DNA from: Serinicoccus chungangensis
Lineage (GTDB): Bacteria; Actinomycetota; Actinomycetes; Actinomycetales; Dermatophilaceae
NCBI RefSeq assembly: GCF_006337125.1
Contig: NZ_CP040887.1
Span: forward strand, 496,001 to 560,000
Length of the DNA: 64,000 nucleotides
Direction of reading: 5' to 3'
Position 1 is the stretch's first letter, and every line of letters starts with the position of its first letter. Below the pieces are notes generated by a model. The model worked only from the letters and a program-made list of their open reading frames with translations, did not search any database and was not told where the DNA came from. Shown here piece by piece: positions 53,871-63,012 of the stretch. The position numbers were made by a program, and so were the translations under genes.

Positions 53871-54713
53871 ATGAATGTCGAACCGTGGAGGGACCTGTCC
53901 CCGGCGGACGCGGCCCCGCTCGTCGTGCGAGGTATGCAGTTCCTCCTGCGGGAGCGCGGCGCGTCCCTCGTCGTCGACGGGCTCTTCGGCCCCCTCACCG
54001 CGGCGGCGGTCGCGGCCGTCCAGTCCGACCAGGGGCTGCCGTCGACCGGGGACGTCGACACCGCGACCTGGGTCGCGCTCGTCGTCCCCACCGGCCCCGG
54101 GTCCAGCGGCGAGGCGGTGCGCGGCGTGCAGGGCTTCGACCCCGCGGGGCGGGTCGGCGTGCCCGCGCTCGCGGTGGACGGGGTGTACGGGCCGGCCACG
54201 ACGGCGGCCGTCGCCGAGTACCAGCGGCGCTGGGGGCTGACCATCGACGGGCTAGCGGGCCAGGAGACGTGGTCCTTCCTGTCGACGACGCGCGCCGGGA
54301 GCCAGGTGTGGGGCATGGCCAAGGTCGGGCACACCCAGGAGGTGAACTGGCGGGTCCGCGCGGTGCAGCACCTGCTCGTCCACCGTGGCGCCTCGCTGGT
54401 CGTGGACGGCGCGTACGGCCCGGTCACGGGCGAGGCGGTGCGCTCCTGGCAGCAGACCCAGCGGGCGACCTTCATCTCCACGACGTGCGGGCAGCTCGAC
54501 TGGCCCGGGCTCATCGCCACCGCACGGCTCGGCGACACCGGCGACCACGTGCGGGCGGCGCAGTCGATGCTGCCCGGGCTCGCCGAGGACGGCGACTTCG
54601 GGCCGCTCACCGACGCCGCGGTCCGGGAGTTCCAGGCCATGTTCGCCCCGCCGGCCGACGGGGTCGTCGGGCCCCTGACCTGGCGCGCGTTCACGGTCCC
54701 GAAGGGGGAGTAG
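53871..54713 (+). CDS. Protein with four peptidoglycan-binding (PG_binding_1) repeats
   Basis: 280 aa made of four repeats at about 15-70, 78-140, 155-220 and 225-278, each with the VVDGLFGPLT, AVDGVYGPATTAAV, VVDGAYGPVTGEAVRSWQ or DGDFGPLTDAAVREFQ signature. There is no signal peptide, membrane helix or catalytic domain, so how it would meet peptidoglycan is unclear. ATG with GGAGAGG nine bases upstream. No enzyme gene is adjacent. It could be a cytosolic/phage-derived module or be exported in an unusual way (inference). Confidence 0.75.
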   Translation: MNVEPWRDLSPADAAPLVVRGMQFLLRERGASLVVDGLFGPLTAAAVAAVQSDQGLPSTGDVDTATWVALVVPTGPGSSGEAVRGVQGFDPAGRVGVPALAVDGVYGPATTAAVAEYQRRWGLTIDGLAGQETWSFLSTTRAGSQVWGMAKVGHTQEVNWRVRAVQHLLVHRGASLVVDGAYGPVTGEAVRSWQQTQRATFISTTCGQLDWPGLIATARLGDTGDHVRAAQSMLPGLAEDGDFGPLTDAAVREFQAMFAPPADGVVGPLTWRAFTVPKGE

Positions 54714-54852
54714 CGGCGCGACGGCATACCGAGCGGGGCTTGGTCACAGGGATCCCGGCCGTCACGCGCGCACCGACCTGCGGGGATCTGCACAGATGAC
54801 GGAGAAATAACGGCGCCATCGGTGACCTTCCCCGCATCCTGCGACGGGTGTG

Positions 54853-54873
54853 GCTCACGTGACCTGCGTGAGC
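54853..54873. promoter_or_regulatory. Inverted repeat in the 332-base gap before metG
   Basis: GCTCACG (54853-54859) and CGTGAGC (54867-54873), seven bases apart: operator or weak terminator. The gap 54714-55045 otherwise holds a GGCATACC octamer (54722), an AT-richer patch near 54796-54812, and the 22-bp repeat. Confidence 0.35.
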
Positions 54874-54883
54874 ACCGGAGGAC

Positions 54884-54993
54884 GATTGCCGCTCACGCCC
54901 CGAACGATCGCCGCCCCGCCCCCGGCCGGTCGCCGCCCATGTCACGGACGGTCGCCGCCCGCGCCCCGAACGATCGCCGCCCCGCCCCCGGCC
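54884..54993. repeat. Five 22-bp-period repeats upstream of the metG promoter
   Basis: Units start at 54884, 54906, 54928, 54950 and 54972, all opening with GRTYGCCGCY. The second and fifth are identical over 22 bases; first and fourth share their second half. The period is close to two helical turns, so all units face the same side of the DNA. The array ends 38 bases before the -10. Confidence 0.85.
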
Positions 54994-55031
54994 GACGCCG
55001 GGACACGGAGGGCGCCGCCGCGGGCCGCACC

Positions 55032-55037
55032 TAGACT
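55032..55037 (+). promoter_or_regulatory. -10 element of metG (leaderless type)
   Basis: TAGACT ends eight bases before the ATG. No T-box is present. Confidence 0.55.
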
Positions 55038-55045
55038 GGTGACCC

Positions 55046-56878
55046 ATGAGTCATGTCCTGTCCGCGGTCGCCTGGCCGTACGCCAACGGCCCGCGCCACA
55101 TCGGCCACGTCGCCGGGTTCGGCGTCCCCTCCGACGTCTTCAGCCGCTACATGCGCATGGCCGGCCACGACGTGCTCATGGTGTCCGGCTCCGACGAGCA
55201 CGGGACGCCGATCCTCGTGCAGGCCGATGCGGCCGGGCAGAGCCCGCAGGAGTTCATCGACACCAACCACGCGCTCATCGCCGCCGACCTCGCCGCGCTG
55301 GGGGTGTCCTACGACCTCTACACGCGCACCACCACCGCCAACCACGACGAGGTCGTCCAGCAGATGTTCCTCGCCTGCTGGCGCAACGGCTACCTGCTCG
55401 AGCAGACCCAGCAGGTGGCGATCAGCCCGTCCACGGGCCGCACCCTGCCGGACCGCTACATCGAGGGCACCTGCCCCATCTGCGGGTATGCCGAGGCGCG
55501 CGGCGACCAGTGCGACAACTGCGGCAACCAGCTCGACCCGGCGGACCTGCGGGACCCGCGCTCGAAGATCAACGGGGAGACGCCGGAGTTCCGCGACACC
55601 GAGCACTTCTTCCTCGACCTGCCGGCACTCGCCGAGGCGCTCGGCGAGTGGCTCGACGGCCGCGAGGCCAGCGGTCTGTGGCGGCCCAACGTCATCCGCT
55701 TCTCCCAGAACATCCTCGCCGAGATCCGCCCGCGGCCCATCACCCGCGACATCGACTGGGGCATCACCATCCCGCTCGAGGGCTGGGCCGAGAACCCCAC
55801 GAAGAAGCTCTACGTGTGGTTCGACGCGGTCATCGGCTACCTCTCGGCCTCGGTCGAGTGGGCCCGGCGGCTGCCCGGTGAGCAGGGGGAGCGCTGGCGC
55901 GAGTGGTGGAACGGCGACGACGCGCTGACCTACTACTTCATGGGCAAGGACAACATCACCTTCCACTCCCAGATCTGGCCCGCCGAGCTGCTCGCGCACA
56001 ACGGCCGCGGCAGCAGGGGCGGCGAGGTCGGGCCGTTCGGGGAGCTCGCCCTGCCGACCGAGGTGGTCTCCAGCGAGTTCCTCACCATGGAGGGCAAGCA
56101 GTTCTCCACCTCGCGGGGCGTCGTCATCTACGTGCGCGACGTGCTCGAGCGCTACCAGCCGGACGCCCTGCGCTACTTCCTCTCCGCCGCCGCGCCCGAG
56201 ACGGCCGACTCGGACTTCTCCTGGCCGGAGTTCGTCAAGCGCACCAACACCGAGCTCGTCGCCGGCTGGGGCAACCTCGTCAACCGGACCGCCTCGATGA
56301 TCGCCAAGAACTTCGGCGAGATCCCGCAGCCGGCCGAGGTGCAGGACGTCGACCGCGCCCTCCAGGAGCAGGTCACGGCCGGCTTCGGCACCGTCGGCCG
56401 GCTCATCGCGACGCACAAGCAGAAGGCCGCGCTCACCGAGGCGATGCGCCTGGTCGGCGAGGCCAACGCCTACGTCTCCACGACCGAGCCGTTCAAGCTC
56501 AAGGGCGAGGACCAGCGGGAGCGGCTGGCGACGGTGCTGCACACCCTGGCGCAGGCGGTGGTCGACCTCAACACGATCCTCTCGCCCTACCTGCCGCACT
56601 CCTCGACCGCGGTGCACCAGGCGCTCGGCGGCGAGGGGGACTTCCAGCCGATGCCCCGCCTGGAGACCGTCGCCGACCTCGACGACCCGGCACGGCCCGA
56701 CTACCCCGTCATCACCGGGGACTACTCCACGGCACCGCGGTGGGAGCACCGCCCGGTCGTGGTGGGTGCGCCGGTCGCCAAGCCCTCGCCGATCTTCACC
56801 AAGCTCGACCCCTCGGTCGCCGAGGAGGAGCGCGCCCGCCTCGGGCTGGTGGAGGACACGGCAGGTGCAGGGGTATGA
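55046..56878 (+). CDS. metG: Methionyl-tRNA synthetase
   Basis: 610 aa class I synthetase. HIGH motif as PRHIGH (15-20), zinc knuckle [18 protein letters not shown] (about 145-162), and the KMSKS counterpart as KQFSTSR at about 351, where the common form in this branch is [27 protein letters not shown] and [14 protein letters not shown] are active-site segments, followed by the anticodon-binding helical domain (about 400-530). ATG at 55046. Heads the metG-tatD-rsmA-ispE series, as in mycobacteria. Confidence 0.95.
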   Translation: MSHVLSAVAWPYANGPRHIGHVAGFGVPSDVFSRYMRMAGHDVLMVSGSDEHGTPILVQADAAGQSPQEFIDTNHALIAADLAALGVSYDLYTRTTTANHDEVVQQMFLACWRNGYLLEQTQQVAISPSTGRTLPDRYIEGTCPICGYAEARGDQCDNCGNQLDPADLRDPRSKINGETPEFRDTEHFFLDLPALAEALGEWLDGREASGLWRPNVIRFSQNILAEIRPRPITRDIDWGITIPLEGWAENPTKKLYVWFDAVIGYLSASVEWARRLPGEQGERWREWWNGDDALTYYFMGKDNITFHSQIWPAELLAHNGRGSRGGEVGPFGELALPTEVVSSEFLTMEGKQFSTSRGVVIYVRDVLERYQPDALRYFLSAAAPETADSDFSWPEFVKRTNTELVAGWGNLVNRTASMIAKNFGEIPQPAEVQDVDRALQEQVTAGFGTVGRLIATHKQKAALTEAMRLVGEANAYVSTTEPFKLKGEDQRERLATVLHTLAQAVVDLNTILSPYLPHSSTAVHQALGGEGDFQPMPRLETVADLDDPARPDYPVITGDYSTAPRWEHRPVVVGAPVAKPSPIFTKLDPSVAEEERARLGLVEDTAGAGV

Positions 56879-56897
56879 CGTCGCTCGCCCGCGCCCG

Positions 56898-57743
56898 ATG
56901 AGCGGCGCCCGCGAGGCCGGCCGCCCGCCGTCCCCCGACCCGCTGCCGATCCCCGTGGTGGACAACCACTGCCACCTCGACATCTCCCGGGACGACGCGA
57001 CCGTGCAGCCCCTCGAGGAGGTCGTCGCCCAGGCCCGGTCGGTGGGGGTGGACCGGCTGGTCCAGATCGGCAGCGACCTCACCGCCGCCCGGTGGACGGC
57101 GCGGGTCGCGGTCGAGCACCCCGCCGTGCTGGGCGGGGTGGCCATCCACCCCAACGAGGCCCCGGGCCACGAGGCCGCCGGCAACCTCGACGACGTCATC
57201 GACGAGATCGGCAAGCTCGCACGGCACCCGCGCGTCCGGGTCATCGGCGAGAGCGGCCTGGACTATTTCCGCACCGGCCCCGAGGGCGTCGCGGCGCAGC
57301 ACCACGCCTTCCGGCGGCACATCGCGCTGGCCAAGGAGCACGGCCTGGCGCTGCAGATCCACGACCGCGACGCCCACGACGACGTGCTGCGGATCCTCGC
57401 CGAGGAGGGCGCCCCGGAGCAGACCGTCCTGCACTGCTTCTCCGGCGACATGGAGATGGCCCGCGAGTGCGTGCGCCGCGGCTACTACCTCTCCTTCGCG
57501 GGCACGGTGACCTTCAAGAACGCGCAGGGCCTGCGCAACGCTCTGGCCGTCACCCCGCTGGAGCACCTGCTCGTCGAGACCGACGCGCCGTACCTCACGC
57601 CGACCCCGCACCGGGGGCGGGCCAACGCGCCCTACCTCGTCCCGCTCACGGTGCGCGCCATGGCGGCCACCCTCGCCACCTCCGTGCCCCAGCTGTGCGA
57701 GGCGCTCTCGGCCACCAGCGAGGCGGTCTACGGGCCCTGGTGA
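56898..57743 (+). CDS. tatD: TatD-family metal-dependent DNase/hydrolase
   Basis: 281 aa TIM-barrel amidohydrolase-like enzyme. Metal residues: [11 protein letters not shown] (HxH), [11 protein letters not shown] (Glu), [13 protein letters not shown] (His), [12 protein letters not shown] (His) and [11 protein letters not shown] (Asp). TatD removes damaged 3' ends or trims DNA; the exact role in actinobacteria is not settled. ATG at 56898, 19 bases after metG; longer frames are shadows of metG. rpfB, found next in mycobacteria, is absent. Confidence 0.93.
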   Translation: MSGAREAGRPPSPDPLPIPVVDNHCHLDISRDDATVQPLEEVVAQARSVGVDRLVQIGSDLTAARWTARVAVEHPAVLGGVAIHPNEAPGHEAAGNLDDVIDEIGKLARHPRVRVIGESGLDYFRTGPEGVAAQHHAFRRHIALAKEHGLALQIHDRDAHDDVLRILAEEGAPEQTVLHCFSGDMEMARECVRRGYYLSFAGTVTFKNAQGLRNALAVTPLEHLLVETDAPYLTPTPHRGRANAPYLVPLTVRAMAATLATSVPQLCEALSATSEAVYGPW

Positions 57744-57792
57744 CCGTCGACCGGTCCCCTCGGAGGTCCGGGCGCGTGGGAGGATGCCGCTC

Positions 57793-58698
57793 GTGAGTGC
57801 GGACCCCGACGTCGACCCGACCGACCCGCCGGGAGCCGCGCTCCTCGGGCCGGCGCAGGTCCGGGACCTCGCCGACCGGCTGGGCCTCCGCCCGACCAAG
57901 CAGTGGGGGCAGAACTTCGTCATCGACAAGGGCACCGTGCGGCGCATCGTGCGCGCCGCCGGGGTCGGGCCGCAGGACGTCGTGCTCGAGGTGGGCCCGG
58001 GCCTCGGCTCGCTCACCCTGGCCCTGCTGCCGCAGGTCCGGCACGTCACGGCCCTCGAGATCGACCCGGCGCTCGCCGCCCAGCTGCCGCGGACGGTGGC
58101 CGACCTCGCCCCGGACCTCGCCGACCGGCTGACGGTGCGGCATACCGATGCGCTGCGGGTCACCGACCTGCCCGACCCGCAGCCGACCGCCCTCGTCGCC
58201 AACCTGCCCTACAACGTGGCGGTGCCCGTCGTGCTGCACCTGCTGGCGACCGTCCCGACGCTGGGCAGCGTCCTCGTCATGGTGCAGCTGGAGGTGGCCG
58301 AGCGGCTCGCCGCGCGCCCCGGCGGCAGGGTCTACGGCGTGCCCAGCGTCAAGGCCGCCTGGTACGCCGACGTCACCGGGGCCGGGCGCATCGGCCGCAC
58401 CGTCTTCTGGCCCGCGCCCAACGTCGACTCGGGTCTCGTGCGGATGGTGCGCCGCGACCCGCCGGCCTCGACGGCGACCCGGGAGCAGGTCTTCGCGGTC
58501 GTCGACGCGGCGTTCGCCCAGCGCCGCAAGACGCTGCGGGCCGCGCTCGCGGGATGGGCGGGATCGGCGGCGCAGGCCGAGGCGCTCCTCACCGCGGCCG
58601 GGGTGGACCCGCGGGCCCGCGGTGAGGTGCTGACCGTGGAGGACTTCACCCGCATCGCCGACGCCGCCGCAGGTCAGGGCCCTGGCCCGGTCGGCTGA
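57793..58698 (+). CDS. rsmA: 16S rRNA dimethyladenosine transferase (KsgA)
   Basis: 301 aa. Dimethylates A1518/A1519 of 16S r[23 protein letters not shown], then [17 protein letters not shown] (SAM site), [27 protein letters not shown] (catalytic NLPY) and [14 protein letters not shown] are all diagnostic. I chose the GTG at 57793: GGGAGG lies nine bases upstream of it, whereas an ATG at 57784 would abut that site directly. Lies 49 bases after tatD. Confidence 0.93.
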   Translation: MSADPDVDPTDPPGAALLGPAQVRDLADRLGLRPTKQWGQNFVIDKGTVRRIVRAAGVGPQDVVLEVGPGLGSLTLALLPQVRHVTALEIDPALAAQLPRTVADLAPDLADRLTVRHTDALRVTDLPDPQPTALVANLPYNVAVPVVLHLLATVPTLGSVLVMVQLEVAERLAARPGGRVYGVPSVKAAWYADVTGAGRIGRTVFWPAPNVDSGLVRMVRRDPPASTATREQVFAVVDAAFAQRRKTLRAALAGWAGSAAQAEALLTAAGVDPRARGEVLTVEDFTRIADAAAGQGPGPVG

Positions 58699-58729
58699 CG
58701 CCCGGGGCGCCGCTCGGTGGGCGACACCA

Positions 58730-58735
58730 TAGGGT
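58730..58735 (+). promoter_or_regulatory. -10 element of ispE (leaderless type)
   Basis: TAGGGT ends six bases before the ATG. Confidence 0.55.
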
Positions 58736-58741
58736 GAGGTC

Positions 58742-59755
58742 ATGACCACGGGCACGCAGGCGCACTCCGTCACCGTCCGGGTGCCCGGCAAGATCAACCT
58801 CGGGCTCTCGGTCGGGCCGTTGCGTGAGGACGGCTACCACGAGCTGTCGACGATCTACCACGCCGTGAGCCTCTACGACACCGTCACCGTGCAGCCCGCG
58901 GAGCGCTGGTCGGTGCACGTCACCGGGCCCTGGGGCGAGCGCGTCCCCACCGACGAGAGCAACCTGGCCCTCGTCGCGGCCAAGACGCTGGCCAAGCGCC
59001 GCGGCCGCCGGACCAAGGTCGACCCGGTGCGCATCGACATCGACAAGCACATCCCGGTGGCCGGGGGCATGGCCGGGGGCAGCGCCGACGCCGCCGCCGC
59101 GCTGGTCGCCTGCCGCGAGCTGTGGGGCCTGGACCACGTCGAGAACGACCTGCTCGAGCTGGTCGCCGCCAGCCTGGGCTCGGACATCCCCTTCCTGCTG
59201 CACGGCGGCACCGCGATCGGCAGCGGGCGGGGCGAGCAGATCACCCCTGTGCTCGCGCGCGGCGAGCTGCACTGGGTGCTGTGGGCCGGGGAGGGGCTCT
59301 CCCTGTCCACGCCGGAGGTGTATGCCGAGTGCGACCGCCTGCGCACCGAGGCCGGCGCCGAGGTGGAGGCGCCGGAGCCGTCCGGTGCGCTCATGACCGC
59401 CCTGCGGCGCATGGACACCGACGAGGTCGCCGACGCGCTGCGCAACGACCTGCAGGAGGCGGCCGTCTCGCTGCAGCCGGCGCTGGCCGAGGCCCTCTCC
59501 ACCGGGCTCGACCTGGGTGCCCGCGGGGCCCTGGTGTCCGGGTCGGGACCCACCGTCGCCTTCCTCGTCGGCTCCCAGACCGAGGCCATCGACCTGTCGG
59601 TGGGGCTGGCCGCCAACGGGCCGACCGGCGACATCGTGCGCGCCGTCGGCCCGGTGCCGGGGGCCCAGATCGTCCACCACCGCTCCGGTCCGGAGCCGAC
59701 CCGCCCGCGCAGCGACCCTGACCGTCCCGGGCCGCTCGGCCCGGTGGTCGGCTGA
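58742..59755 (+). CDS. ispE: 4-diphosphocytidyl-2-C-methyl-D-erythritol kinase
   Basis: GHMP kinase of the MEP isoprenoid pathway, 337 aa. RVPGKINLGLSVGPLREDGY is the substrate loop; IPVAGGMAGGSADAAAALVA is the ATP-binding Gly/Ser loop; SDIPFLLHGGTAIGSGRGE and VSGSGPTVAFLVGS complete the fold. A short acidic/Pro-rich tail (about 315-337) is extra. Leaderless ATG. The stop overlaps the ABC-F start (TGATG). Confidence 0.95.
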   Translation: MTTGTQAHSVTVRVPGKINLGLSVGPLREDGYHELSTIYHAVSLYDTVTVQPAERWSVHVTGPWGERVPTDESNLALVAAKTLAKRRGRRTKVDPVRIDIDKHIPVAGGMAGGSADAAAALVACRELWGLDHVENDLLELVAASLGSDIPFLLHGGTAIGSGRGEQITPVLARGELHWVLWAGEGLSLSTPEVYAECDRLRTEAGAEVEAPEPSGALMTALRRMDTDEVADALRNDLQEAAVSLQPALAEALSTGLDLGARGALVSGSGPTVAFLVGSQTEAIDLSVGLAANGPTGDIVRAVGPVPGAQIVHHRSGPEPTRPRSDPDRPGPLGPVVG

Positions 59756-61620
59756 TGGCGCCGGCCCGCCCCAGCCTCGTCACCCTCGACCGCGCCCACC
59801 TCCTCGCCGGCACCCAGGTGCTGCTCGACGAGGTCTCCGTCGGGGTGCTCGACGGCGACCGCATCGGGGTGGTCGGCCGCAACGGCGGCGGCAAGACCTC
59901 GCTGCTGTCGGTCCTCACGGGTCGGCGCACCCTCGACGCCGGCCGGGTCATCCGGACCGGCGACGTCACCGTCGGCATGCTCAGCCAGACCGACGTCCTC
60001 GCGCCGGAGGCCACCGTGCGCGAGGTCGTGCTCGGCGACCTGGACGAGCACGAGTGGGCCGGGGACGCGCGGGTGCGGGAGGTGATCGACGGGCTGCTCG
60101 GCGGCACCGGGGCGCCGGCCGTCGGCGGCTGGGACGCGGTCGTCGGCCCCCTGTCCGGCGGCGAGCGACGCCGTCTGGCGCTCGCCTCGCTGCTCGTCGC
60201 CGACCCGGACCTGCTCGTCCTCGACGAGCCCACCAACCACCTGGACGTCGAGGGGGTCGCGTGGCTCGCGGCATACCTCTCGGGCCGGAGGCCGCAGCCG
60301 GGCAACGCGCTGGTCGTCGTCACCCACGACCGCTGGTTCCTCGACGCCGTCTCGACCCTGACGTGGGAGGTCGCCGACGGGGAGGTCCACGTCTACGAGG
60401 GGGGTTACGCCGCCTACGTGCTCGCCAAGGTCGAGCGGCAGCGCATCGCGAAGGTCACCGAGGAGCGCCGCGCCAACCTCGCCCGCAAGGAGCTGGCCTG
60501 GCTGCGCCGCGGGGCGCCGGCGCGGACCAGCAAGCCCAAGTTCCGCATCGACGCCGCGACCGAGCTCATCGAGGGCGAGCCGCCGCCCCGGGACAGCGTC
60601 GAGCTGGTGCGCTTCGCGACCACCCGGCTCGGCAAGGACGTCCTCGACCTGCTCGACGGCACGGTGCGGGTGGGGGAGCGCGACCTGCTGACCGACGTCA
60701 CCTGGCGGATCGGGCCCGGCGACCGGTTCGGGGTGGTCGGGGTCAACGGCGCCGGCAAGTCCACGCTGCTGCGCGTGCTGCAGGGGGAGCACCCGTTGGC
60801 CGCGGGCAGGCTCAAGACGGGCAAGACGGTGCGGATGGCGTGCCTCACCCAGGAGCTGCGCGAGCTGGACCGGGTGGCCGGGTGGAGCGTCATCGACGCG
60901 GTCACCGAGGTGCGCTCGTTCACCCTCATCGGCGGCAAAGAGGTCTCGGCGAGCTCCCTGGCCAAGCGGCTCGGCTTCTCCGGCGGGCGCCAGCAGTCCC
61001 GGGTCGGCGACCTGTCCGGTGGCGAGCGGCGACGGCTGCAGTTCGTCCGGCTGCTCATGGACGAGCCCAACGTCCTCCTGCTCGACGAGCCCACCAACGA
61101 CCTCGACATCGACACCCTCACCGCGATGGAGGACGTGCTCGACGGCTGGGCCGGGACGCTGCTCGTCGTCTCGCACGACCGCTACCTGCTGGAGCGGATG
61201 ACCGACCGGCAGGTGGCGCTGCTCGGCGACGGCTCGCTGCGGGACCTGCCCGGCGGCGTCGAGGAGTACCTCCGGCTGCGTCGCGAGCGCCTCCGGGGCG
61301 GGGCGGCCGGCCGTGGTGGCTCGGGTATGCCGTCCGCCGCGGACCCCGGTGGCGCGGCCCCCGGTGCCGCGGCCCCGTTCGCCGGGGCGTCCGCCTACTC
61401 GCCGGCGCAGGTCCGGGAGGCGCGCAAGACGCTGGCGAGGGTAGAGAAGGCGCTGGACCGGCTGCACACCCAGCAGGCGCGGCTGCACGAGCGCATGGCC
61501 GCCGCGGCGACCGACCCGGAGGAGCTGGGCCGGCTCACGGCGCAGGACGCCGAGCTCGTCGCCCAGGAGGACGCCCTCGAGCTCGAGTGGCTCGAGGCGT
61601 CGGAGGCCGCCGAGGGCTGA
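59755..61620 (+). CDS. ABC-F family ATPase, Uup-like
   Basis: 621-aa soluble protein with two nucleotide-binding domains and no membrane part. NBD1: VVGRNGGGKTSLLSVL, LSGGERRRLALASLL, LLVLDEPTNHLD. NBD2: VVGVNGAGKSTLLRVL, LSGGERRRLQFVRLL, LLLDEPTNDLD. The linker contains LARKELAWLRRGAPARTSK, as in Uup, and a C-terminal coiled coil (about 550-621) follows a Gly/Ala-rich spacer. Uup-type proteins act on ribosomes or branched DNA. The ATG overlaps ispE. Confidence 0.9.
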   Translation: MAPARPSLVTLDRAHLLAGTQVLLDEVSVGVLDGDRIGVVGRNGGGKTSLLSVLTGRRTLDAGRVIRTGDVTVGMLSQTDVLAPEATVREVVLGDLDEHEWAGDARVREVIDGLLGGTGAPAVGGWDAVVGPLSGGERRRLALASLLVADPDLLVLDEPTNHLDVEGVAWLAAYLSGRRPQPGNALVVVTHDRWFLDAVSTLTWEVADGEVHVYEGGYAAYVLAKVERQRIAKVTEERRANLARKELAWLRRGAPARTSKPKFRIDAATELIEGEPPPRDSVELVRFATTRLGKDVLDLLDGTVRVGERDLLTDVTWRIGPGDRFGVVGVNGAGKSTLLRVLQGEHPLAAGRLKTGKTVRMACLTQELRELDRVAGWSVIDAVTEVRSFTLIGGKEVSASSLAKRLGFSGGRQQSRVGDLSGGERRRLQFVRLLMDEPNVLLLDEPTNDLDIDTLTAMEDVLDGWAGTLLVVSHDRYLLERMTDRQVALLGDGSLRDLPGGVEEYLRLRRERLRGGAAGRGGSGMPSAADPGGAAPGAAAPFAGASAYSPAQVREARKTLARVEKALDRLHTQQARLHERMAAAATDPEELGRLTAQDAELVAQEDALELEWLEASEAAEG

Positions 61621-61638
61621 GCGTCGTGCGGCGGGGGG

Positions 61639-62142
61639 TCAGCTGCCGTCGAAGGGGGTGAGCAGACCCTTGAGGAGCTGGGCCAGCTCGGCCTGCCGCT
61701 CGGCGGGCAGGCCGTGGAGCAGCTCGCGCTCGTCGGCCACGAGGTCGGCCAGCGCGGCGTCCACGACGTCGCGCCCGGTCGTGGTGAGCCGCACCAGCGT
61801 GGACCGGTGGTCGGCCTCGGAGGCGGCCCGCTCGACCAGCGACCGCTCGACCAGCCGGCTGATGCGGTTGGTCATGGTGCCGCTCGTGACCAGCGTCTGC
61901 CGGACCAGCTGCGTCGGCGTCAGGACGTAGGGGTCGCCGGCCCGGCGCAGGGCCGAGAGGACGTCGAACTCCCACGACTCCAGGCCGTGCGCGTCGAAGA
62001 CCGCGCGTCGCGCCAGGTCGAGGTGACGGGCCAGCCGGGAGACCCGCGACAGCACCGCGAGCGGGCTGACGTCCAGGTCGGGCCGCTCGCGCCCCCAGGC
62101 GGCGACGATGCGATCGACCTCGTCGTCCGGCGCCTGGCTCAT
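61639..62142 (-). CDS. MarR-family transcriptional regulator
   Basis: 167 aa. N-terminal DEVDRIVAAWGRERPDLDVS and WEFDVLSALRRAGDPYVLTP, then the HTH (TPTQLVRQTLVTSGTMTNRI) and wing (ERAASEADHRSTLVRLTTTG) show the branch of MarR proteins whose helix carries VTSGTMTNR. ATG at 62140-62142 with minus-strand TAGGGT (62150-62155) seven bases upstream. No target gene adjoins except the ABC-F gene, with which it is convergent, so its regulon is unknown. Confidence 0.85.
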   Translation of the reverse strand: MSQAPDDEVDRIVAAWGRERPDLDVSPLAVLSRVSRLARHLDLARRAVFDAHGLESWEFDVLSALRRAGDPYVLTPTQLVRQTLVTSGTMTNRISRLVERSLVERAASEADHRSTLVRLTTTGRDVVDAALADLVADERELLHGLPAERQAELAQLLKGLLTPFDGS

Positions 62143-62171
62143 GACGACCACCCTAGGCGACCGCCCCTGGG

Positions 62172-62250
62172 CTCCCCGGGTAGGAATCGAACCTACGTCG
62201 CTAATCCTGATTCAAAGTCAGGCGGCCCCTACCAGCAGAGCAACCGGGGA
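62172..62250 (-). tRNA. tRNA-Gln (anticodon TTG)
   Basis: Minus-strand cloverleaf: acceptor TCCCCGG with CCGGGGA and discriminator G, anticodon arm CCTGA-CTTTGAA-TCAGG giving TTG, T-arm GTAGGTTCGATTCCTAC. It is 79 nt long because two bases join the D and anticodon arms and the variable region has nine bases (ATTAGCGAC). The U1-A72 pair and G73 are glutamine identity features. CCA not encoded. Confidence 0.82.
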
Positions 62251-62311
62251 AAGCACCGGCCAGCCTAACGGTTCGCCCCGGGCCGCCGACCCGGCTGCAC
62301 AGGGCGCGGGA

Positions 62312-62953
62312 TCAGCCCTTGGCCCGGCTGCGCAGGGTGGGGCGGGCCTCCATGCCGGCCAGCCCGTTCCACGCGAGGTTGACGAGGTGGGCGGCGACGT
62401 CCTCCTTCTTCATGCGCCGCGAGTCCAGCCACCAGCCGCCCGGGATCGCGACCATCCCCACGAGCATCTGCGCGTAGAGCGGCGCCGTCTTGGGGTCCAG
62501 CCGGCGCCGCTTGAACTCGGCCGCGAGGATGTGCTCGACCTGGGTCGCGATGTCGCTGATGAGGGAGGCGAAGGACCCCGTCGACTGTCCCGGCGGGCTG
62601 TCCCGCACGAGGATCCGGAAGCCGTCGGTCGAGGTCTCGATGTAGTCCAGCAGCGCCATGGCCGCCGCCTCCAGCAGTGCCCGCGCGTTGCCCTCGTGCT
62701 CGGTGAGGGCATCGGTGATCTGCCCGAGCAGGGCCTGGATCTCCCGGTCGACGACGACGGCGTACAGCCCCTCCTTGCCGCCGAAGTGCTCGTAGATCAC
62801 CGGCTTGGACACGTCCGCCGCCTCGGAGATCTGCTCGACGCTGGTGCCCTCGAAGCCGCGCTCGGCGAACAGCGCGCGCCCGACCTCGATGAGCTGCTGG
62901 CGCCGCTGGGGGCCGGTCATCCGGTGTCGGGAGGTCTTCGCGCTGGGGGTCAC
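62312..62953 (-). CDS. TetR-family transcriptional regulator
   Basis: 213 aa. HTH near the N-terminus: RRQQLIEVGRALFAERGFEG and TSVEQISEAADVSKPVIYEH, followed by an all-helical ligand domain ending GGWWLDSRRMKKEDVAAHL. The GTG at 62951-62953 has minus-strand CATGAT six bases upstream. In mycobacteria a TetR gene (Rv1019) likewise lies opposite glmU, so this is probably the orthologue; its ligand is not known. Confidence 0.87.
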   Translation of the reverse strand: MTPSAKTSRHRMTGPQRRQQLIEVGRALFAERGFEGTSVEQISEAADVSKPVIYEHFGGKEGLYAVVVDREIQALLGQITDALTEHEGNARALLEAAAMALLDYIETSTDGFRILVRDSPPGQSTGSFASLISDIATQVEHILAAEFKRRRLDPKTAPLYAQMLVGMVAIPGGWWLDSRRMKKEDVAAHLVNLAWNGLAGMEARPTLRSRAKG

Positions 62954-62999
62954 GCCCCCATCATGCCAAGCGCCGGATCCGGGGCGAGCGGCGCAGAGG

Positions 63000-63005
63000 T
63001 ACAGT
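63000..63005 (+). promoter_or_regulatory. -10 element of glmU (leaderless type)
   Basis: TACAGT ends seven bases before the GTG at 63013. Confidence 0.55.
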
Positions 63006-63012
63006 CGGTGCC

